Assembly: GCA_041398745.1 (NCBI GenBank)
Contig: JAWKUB010000005.1
Coordinates: 434,001 to 498,000, forward strand
DNA length: 64,000 nt
Source: JACKHO01 sp041398745
Lineage (GTDB): Bacteria > Planctomycetota > Planctomycetia > Planctomycetales > Planctomycetaceae
Direction: 5' to 3'
Both the position numbers and the translations under genes were made by a program. Below are positions 59,008-64,000 of the stretch, in pieces (the first letter of the stretch is position 1; each line of letters begins with the position of its first letter). Below the pieces are notes generated by a model. It saw only the letters and a program-made list of their open reading frames with translations, did no database searches and had not been told where the DNA came from.

Positions 59008-62000
59008 CTACTCTGAGCCACCCTGACTGTCCTGGCGGCTGAGTTGCTCGTAATACTTCTTGACGAGGTCTGCGTATTCGTCGGGAATGGGGTCGCGGTC
59101 GATGGGGACGAGGTCTTCCGCCTGCGTGCGGCGGGCGAGTTCTTCGCGGAGGAGTTGCTGTAGTTCCACCATGGGGCCGTACACTTTCGTGCGCACCATT
59201 TCCCAGTCGGGCTGTTTGCTGTGGCGTTTGACGTCGATTCGGGCCTCGCGAACGCGGTCGCGAATGGCTGCCGCCCGGGCACTCAGTTCGGGATCGGAAA
59301 CCATTTCCTCAATGCTCCGCATGCGGTCCGACCATTCGAGGTAGTCCTCGCCCGTAATGGGCATATCGAGCCCAGCGGGCGCATTGCCATCTGTCTCGCC
59401 ACCGAACGATTCCAGTACCGAACGCATGGCCGTAGAACGCTGCTCCGGATTCTGATTCGGGGAACGCGAACCCCCGCCCCCATTCTGACCGGGTTGCTGC
59501 GATTGTCCCGGCTGCTGAGACTGGCCGGGCTGTTGTCCAGGCATTGGATTCTGTCCAGGCTGTTGGGACTGTCCTGGTTGCTGGCCCGGCATGGGACTTT
59601 GTCCGGGGGGCATGCCGCCTGGTTGTTGTGACTCACCGGGTTGCTGCCCCGGTTGACTTCCTTCGTTTGGTTGCGATCCCGGTTGCTGACCGGGCATTGG
59701 ATTCTCTCCTGGCGGCATATTGCCTGGCTGCGAAGAACCTGTTTGGGGATTCTGCTCACCTGGTTGCTGCCCCTCTTGCGGCGATTGGGAATTCCCCATG
59801 GGCATGGGGGAGTTGTCTCCCGGTTGATCAGAAGGTTGTTGCCCTTCGCGTGGCGGTTGTCCTTCCCCCGGACGCTGTTGACCTTCTTGAGGTTCATTTC
59901 CCTGACCGGGTTGTGGCTGTCCTCCATTCTGACGTTGCCGCTGATTGGAAGGAGGTGTGAAAGAGGGATCATTCTGGGCGAGTTCGCGTTCAATGGAATC
60001 GGTCAGTTCACGCAGTTCGGCTTCCGCGGCTTCGAGGGCTTTCGATTCGTCTCCCAGCACGCCACGCGCCGCTTTTTCGACCCCTTCCTTCAATTCATTA
60101 ATGGCGGTACGCGCCTGCTGCTCCAGTTGCTGAGCTTCGGGATCGTATCCGTGCTTGTGCAAGTTGGCGGCGACCTTCAGCGCTTCATCGGGCTCATATT
60201 CTCGAAGATCACGCATGGTGTCGTAGAGTGAGGACGACAGTAGCGGCTCAGTATCTTCGGAGTCTTCCACGAGGCTCTTTATGTTGTCGAGCACTTCGTC
60301 GAGTTTCGCACGCTGGTTCAGCAGTTTCTCCGCCACTTCTGCGCGGTTCTCTGATTCGTCATCCCCACTTAGCGTGGGCTTCTGCCGCGGTTTACTGCTT
60401 TCGTCGGGCTCGGCGTCGCCGAGCATTTGGCGTCCCAGTTCCTCCTGCGTTTCCGCCAGTTCGCTGACTTTGCTTTTCAGTTCTCGCACGCGTTCGTCAA
60501 ACTGTCCAGCCGTTCGTTCGCGAAACTCTTCTCGCAATTCGCTGAGTTCGCGTTCGGCCCGGGTCCCTTCGGAGAGGGCCTTGGATGTCTGCCCTTCCTG
60601 CAGTGCTTGCGAAGCCTGGCGGACTCGTTCGCGTGTTTGATCGACCTGTTCGCGAGCGTCTTCCATTTGCTCCCGGTTTTCGGGCTGGTTCATCCGTTCG
60701 CGGAGTTCGTCAACATCGCGGAGCATTTCCTGTTGCTCTTCCTGCAAGCGTTTTAACTGCCGCTGCAGTTCTTCCTTTTCTTCTTCGGACTGAGCCTTCC
60801 GCAAATCATCCTGCAATTCCTTGATGCGTTCGTTGAGGTCTTCCTGACGGCGAGCCAGTTCCTTGAGGCGGTTCAGGACCTGCAATTCTTCCTGTTGTTG
60901 CTGATTCTGTTGCTCCTGAGCCTGACGCTCGTTTTCGTAACGATTGCGGTCGTTCTTCAGTTCCAGTTCGTTCAACTGTTGCTGCATTTGCTGCCGCGAT
61001 GACGACTGAGATTGTGACTGCGACTGCTGGCTGTTCTGCACCTGCTTTTCACGCGTGGTCATTTTGAGCAACGCGCGGAAGGCGTCTCGTGCGTGTCCCA
61101 ACGGATGCGGAAGCTCGCCGGGAATCATTTCGTCATGCACACGCTGGAACTCCGCCGCGGCGAGTCGCATGGACTCAACAGCTTCGTGTGCGAATTGCTT
61201 CATCAACACGTCTTCGGCAGCGTCTTCCAGTTCCAGCGTAATTTCCACGAGTTGCTGTTGTGCTTCCAACAGCGTTTGAACATCTGCCCCAAACTCTGAC
61301 GATGGAGTCAGTTTTTTCTCCCGCCGAATGAGGTTCCACGTGGCAATAATGATTTCCTTCTGATTCGCCAACGCACGCTGACTGTCGGTTTGCGGTTCCT
61401 GCTCCTGTTGTTGCTGTTGTTCCGCCGCTGATGCCTCGACTTGCCTGAAGATTTCCTCGAACGGACGGACTTCCGCGAAGAACAAATCGCTGTAAGCACG
61501 CCGTGGCTGGCCGTCCGGACCGATGTCTTCCGCATAGAAGAAGTACGAAATGAGGTCGTTTGGAACGGTACCTAGAGCTTCCAGCGCCAGTGTGTGCGCC
61601 ATCTCCGATTGCAGTACTGGTTCGGCGTTCTCGTTGAGCGGCAGTGTCGACTCTTCACCCGAAGGCAATTGGAGAACGACTCCATACTCATTGAGTCCAA
61701 AGTCATCTGTGGCATTGGCCTGCAATGACACTTCCTGAAGAGGCGAGACACGCAGGTCGTGCGCAGGGAAGGCGACTTTGAGTTCCGGTGGCCTGTTTGG
61801 TACGACTTCGACAATGAAAGATGGTGGTTCGCGATTGGTGCGGCCATCTGAGTCAGTGAGATGCAATTTGAATTTGTGCCGTTCAAGTCCCTCGGCACGC
61901 CAGGTGACACGCATTTGTGGTTTGGTTCCTTCGTCGACGACCACTGGCTCGAGCAGCAACTCGGTGTCGTCATCGGCAACGAGCTTCGCTGAGGCGACCG

Positions 62001-62973
62001 ATTTGTTCAGATGGCAAATCCAGGTGACGTCCGTTCCTTCGACCGCGCTGACGCGCCGCACGTCTTCAATCGAGCGTGACTGCAGCCCCGTGTACTCCGG
62101 ATAAGTGAGTTGAGCGTCAGCCTGCAGCAGGGTTGGCAATTCAAACGTCGTGACTTTGTATTCGGGACTGCGAACGCCGTCATACTCGACGAAGTAAGTC
62201 AAATCGCGACTCACTTCCGACAGCCGACCTCCAAAGAGCGGATCATTCAGGCTTTGTTTCAATGTGACGCGTTTCTCGCCTTCCTCGTCGTCTGTTGTGA
62301 CGAGCGTGACCTGTTCCGGCAGTGTGCCGCCAGTAAAGCTCGCCATGACCAGGAGTCCCGTACCGCGCTCCACTTCGGTGTCGCCGGGATCAACCAAAAT
62401 CTCCAGCGAACCTCCGACTGGCTGCAGCTCGGTATTTGTCTCAGCAGCGGGATCATTCTCCGCGACAGACGCAGGCGCGGCCGGAATGTTTTGAAACGCT
62501 TCCAGTCCCATCATCAGACAGAAGAGAAATGCACAAGTCGACAGGATACGTGTCAGCCACAGCTGACGGGCGGGAACGACATCGGTCCAGCGCTGCGTGA
62601 CGGACTGACGCATGGTTTCGTCGATGACTTCCTGCTGGAGGTACGTGTAGCCTCCGGAAGCAGCCTCCCAGTCAAAGCCCATCGCTGTTTTCAGCCGCGC
62701 GTCGAGTTCGGGATGAACTTTCTCAATGAGCCGCACGGCTTCAGCGCGGGCCGTCTGCTTATTGCTCCCGATTAAGAATCCAACGAGAACCACCGCGACC
62801 AAACCAGCGAGGAAGAGCGGCCACGCAAATGATACAAATGCTGGCAAAACGAGGCACAATCCGACGAAGAGTGTCAGCAATCCAAAGCCAATAGCCATTG
62901 CTCTGGCTGCGCGAAGTCGCCGCAAGCGGACAACAACCTCATCGACACGGCGAAGCAGTCTGGCATCGGACAT
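59008..62973 (-). CDS. DUF4175 family giant membrane protein
   Basis: The 1321-residue protein has three likely membrane helices: two near residues 25-70 (AMAIGFGLLTLFVGLCLVL, LFLAGLVAVVLVGFLIG) and one near 143-160 (LSTCAFLFCLMMGLEAF). A long extracytoplasmic part follows, with beta-rich sandwich domains (about 190-480), a coiled-coil section rich in Glu, Arg and Gln (about 530-860) and a low-complexity Gln/Pro/Gly tail with repeats such as PMPGQQPGQSQQPGQ (about 1008-1171). A conserved C-terminus (YLEWSDRMRSIEEMV, VYGPMVELQQLL) matches DUF4175. The function is unknown; related proteins often stand near DUF58/MoxR clusters. The ATG at 62973 starts before the first helix. Likely an envelope structural or scaffold protein. 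Confidence 0.88.
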   Translation of the reverse strand: MSDARLLRRVDEVVVRLRRLRAARAMAIGFGLLTLFVGLCLVLPAFVSFAWPLFLAGLVAVVLVGFLIGSNKQTARAEAVRLIEKVHPELDARLKTAMGFDWEAASGGYTYLQQEVIDETMRQSVTQRWTDVVPARQLWLTRILSTCAFLFCLMMGLEAFQNIPAAPASVAENDPAAETNTELQPVGGSLEILVDPGDTEVERGTGLLVMASFTGGTLPEQVTLVTTDDEEGEKRVTLKQSLNDPLFGGRLSEVSRDLTYFVEYDGVRSPEYKVTTFELPTLLQADAQLTYPEYTGLQSRSIEDVRRVSAVEGTDVTWICHLNKSVASAKLVADDDTELLLEPVVVDEGTKPQMRVTWRAEGLERHKFKLHLTDSDGRTNREPPSFIVEVVPNRPPELKVAFPAHDLRVSPLQEVSLQANATDDFGLNEYGVVLQLPSGEESTLPLNENAEPVLQSEMAHTLALEALGTVPNDLISYFFYAEDIGPDGQPRRAYSDLFFAEVRPFEEIFRQVEASAAEQQQQQEQEPQTDSQRALANQKEIIIATWNLIRREKKLTPSSEFGADVQTLLEAQQQLVEITLELEDAAEDVLMKQFAHEAVESMRLAAAEFQRVHDEMIPGELPHPLGHARDAFRALLKMTTREKQVQNSQQSQSQSQSSSRQQMQQQLNELELKNDRNRYENERQAQEQQNQQQQEELQVLNRLKELARRQEDLNERIKELQDDLRKAQSEEEKEELQRQLKRLQEEQQEMLRDVDELRERMNQPENREQMEDAREQVDQTRERVRQASQALQEGQTSKALSEGTRAERELSELREEFRERTAGQFDERVRELKSKVSELAETQEELGRQMLGDAEPDESSKPRQKPTLSGDDESENRAEVAEKLLNQRAKLDEVLDNIKSLVEDSEDTEPLLSSSLYDTMRDLREYEPDEALKVAANLHKHGYDPEAQQLEQQARTAINELKEGVEKAARGVLGDESKALEAAEAELRELTDSIERELAQNDPSFTPPSNQRQRQNGGQPQPGQGNEPQEGQQRPGEGQPPREGQQPSDQPGDNSPMPMGNSQSPQEGQQPGEQNPQTGSSQPGNMPPGENPMPGQQPGSQPNEGSQPGQQPGESQQPGGMPPGQSPMPGQQPGQSQQPGQNPMPGQQPGQSQQPGQSQQPGQNGGGGSRSPNQNPEQRSTAMRSVLESFGGETDGNAPAGLDMPITGEDYLEWSDRMRSIEEMVSDPELSARAAAIRDRVREARIDVKRHSKQPDWEMVRTKVYGPMVELQQLLREELARRTQAEDLVPIDRDPIPDEYADLVKKYYEQLSRQDSQGGSE

Positions 62974-63427
<454 letters not shown>

Positions 63428-63473
63428 TACGTGACAACGACTTACAGCAAGTCTCTTGTCCCCAATTTCTCAT

Positions 63474-63497
63474 CGGTACAGAATTCCGGTACAGAAT
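63474..63497 (+). repeat. Tandem CGGTACAGAAT direct repeats
   Basis: CGGTACAGAAT occurs at 63474-63484 and 63487-63497 with a two-base spacer, between tRNA-Lys and the integrase. Close direct repeats near an attachment site can be integrase arm-binding sites. Confidence 0.45.
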
Positions 63498-63500
63498 AAC

Positions 63501-63530
63501 CCCTCGCCACGGTTGCAGCCGTGACGAGGG
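63501..63530. repeat. Hairpin upstream of the integrase gene
   Basis: CCCTCGCCACGG and CCGTGACGAGGG form a 12-bp stem with one mismatch and a TTGCAG loop. It may be a terminator for the tRNA transcript or part of the element's attachment region. Confidence 0.55.
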
Positions 63531-63589
63531 TGGCAAGCAATTCAGCCTGCTCTGGTGTGATTTCTTTCACTCAGGTTGGAGAGTTTGCA

Positions 63590-64000
63590 ATGGCCAGAAT
63601 GCCAAAGCCCTGGTACCGCAAAGAGCGTAAATGCTGGTTCGTCACCATTGATGGGGTGCGACACAATCTTGGCCCTGATCGCACTATTGCGTTTCAGATG
63701 TTTCACGAGTTGATGGCAACGCGTGAGAAGCCAAAACCCAAAGCAACGGCCCAACGTACAGTTGCTGAAGTTCTGGATGCCTTTCTTGAATGGTGCCTGC
63801 ACCATCGCGAGAAACGCACGTACGAGTGGTACTTGCAGCGTTGTGAATGGTTCGTGAAGGAAGCCTCGGCCACTATGGCGGTCGACGAGTTTCGCCCCTA
63901 CCACGTACAGCAGTGGATTGATGCTCATCCGCACTGGTCGAACGGCCACCGACGGGGCTGCATTACAGCGATTCAGCGTCCCTTCCGTTGGGCGGAGAAG
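63590..64000 (+). CDS. Tyrosine-recombinase integrase, N-terminal part, open at right edge
   Basis: The ATG at 63590 with GGAGAG upstream opens a frame of 137 codons to the window end without a stop. It starts MPKPWYRKERKCWFVTIDG and RHNLGPD, then has an N-terminal core-binding (SAM-like) domain: TVAEVLDAFLEWCLHHREKRTYEWYL, FRPYHVQQWIDAHPHWSNGHRRGC, IQRPFRWAEK. This matches planctomycete phage-type integrases. The catalytic R-H-x-x-R-H-Y part lies outside. Because it lies just after tRNA-Lys and reads away from it, it is probably the first gene of an integrative element whose attL is in the tRNA. Confidence 0.88.
   Translation, partial: MARMPKPWYRKERKCWFVTIDGVRHNLGPDRTIAFQMFHELMATREKPKPKATAQRTVAEVLDAFLEWCLHHREKRTYEWYLQRCEWFVKEASATMAVDEFRPYHVQQWIDAHPHWSNGHRRGCITAIQRPFRWAEK

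Noticed and set aside
59460..59950. CRISPR array or tandem-repeat array
   Set aside because: The repeats are codon repeats of the PGQQ tail, irregular in length and in frame with DUF4175; no spacer structure exists anywhere in the window.
59544..60231. Long plus-strand frames opposite DUF4175
   Set aside because: They are mirror images of the Gln/Pro/Gly repeat codons and have no ribosome site or domain.

Overview
The window reads as a chromosomal segment of a planctomycete (class Planctomycetia, near Gimesia, Rubinisphaera or Rhodopirellula). This rests on gene content. There are two paired sets of planctomycete-type cytochrome and 'DUF' proteins: DUF1501 with DUF1549/DUF1553, and DUF1587-1595/1592/1588/1585 with DUF1552. 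There is also a PVC-type haem-binding CxxCH propeller protein, a sulfatase, a ThuA protein, a Tat-exported Gfo/Idh/MocA oxidoreductase, a DUF4175 giant protein, BON and carboxypeptidase-regulatory secreted proteins, and many GTG/TTG starts with weak ribosome binding sites. No phage structural genes, CRISPR array or rRNA were seen.

Layout. 0-7 kb: edge of an RluA-type pseudouridine synthase, a DCC (DUF393) protein, threonylcarbamoyl-AMP synthase, the DUF1501/PSD1 pair and a CPA2 antiporter. 7-13.6 kb: the CxxCH propeller protein and a STAND ATPase with TPRs. 13.8-22.8 kb: an M23 peptidase-thioredoxin fusion, RtcB, a PLP aminotransferase, a class C-type serine hydrolase, TatA, ribosomal protein bL28, ThyX and a PhoD-type phosphatase. 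23-30 kb: a truncated ankyrin-SUFU protein abutting a 129-bp inverted-repeat element, a carboxypeptidase-regulatory-like secreted protein, a SWIM/SNF2 helicase and a VCBS protein. 30.3-31.3 kb is a gene-poor scar. 31.3-38.4 kb: a GH5-like hydrolase with a propeller tail, DUF1592-type cytochrome protein, DUF1552 and ThuA. 38.5-41 kb: a TIR-DUF4476 protein and a dead IS4 transposase. 41-49.4 kb: membrane/PH-like proteins, a BON protein, an EamA transporter, a pseudopilin-like TPR protein, a papain-like peptidase and a sulfatase. 49.4-50.8 kb: an integron relic (attC-like site, one gene cassette, decayed intI). 50.9-57.6 kb: a PQQ propeller membrane protein, a TPR protein, and an apparently intact IS3-family element that cut a pseudopilin-like gene. 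57.6-63 kb: Gfo/Idh/MocA oxidoreductase and DUF4175. 63.3-64 kb: tRNA-Lys(TTT) followed by an integrase open at the right edge, probably the start of an integrative element.

How the genes work together. Much of the cargo fits extracytoplasmic breakdown of complex carbon. Sulfatase, GH5-like hydrolase, ThuA, oxidoreductase and the large cytochrome modules are all families expanded in planctomycetes for polysaccharide use. Housekeeping genes (tsaC, rtcB, tatA, rpmB, thyX, tRNA-Lys) are interspersed. Between them sit small inverted-repeat elements, several of which lie just after stop codons and may act as terminators. The most notable accessory features are the integron relic, the two candidate immune or signalling proteins (STAND ATPase and TIR-DUF4476), the SUFU remnant and the tRNA-Lys integrase edge.
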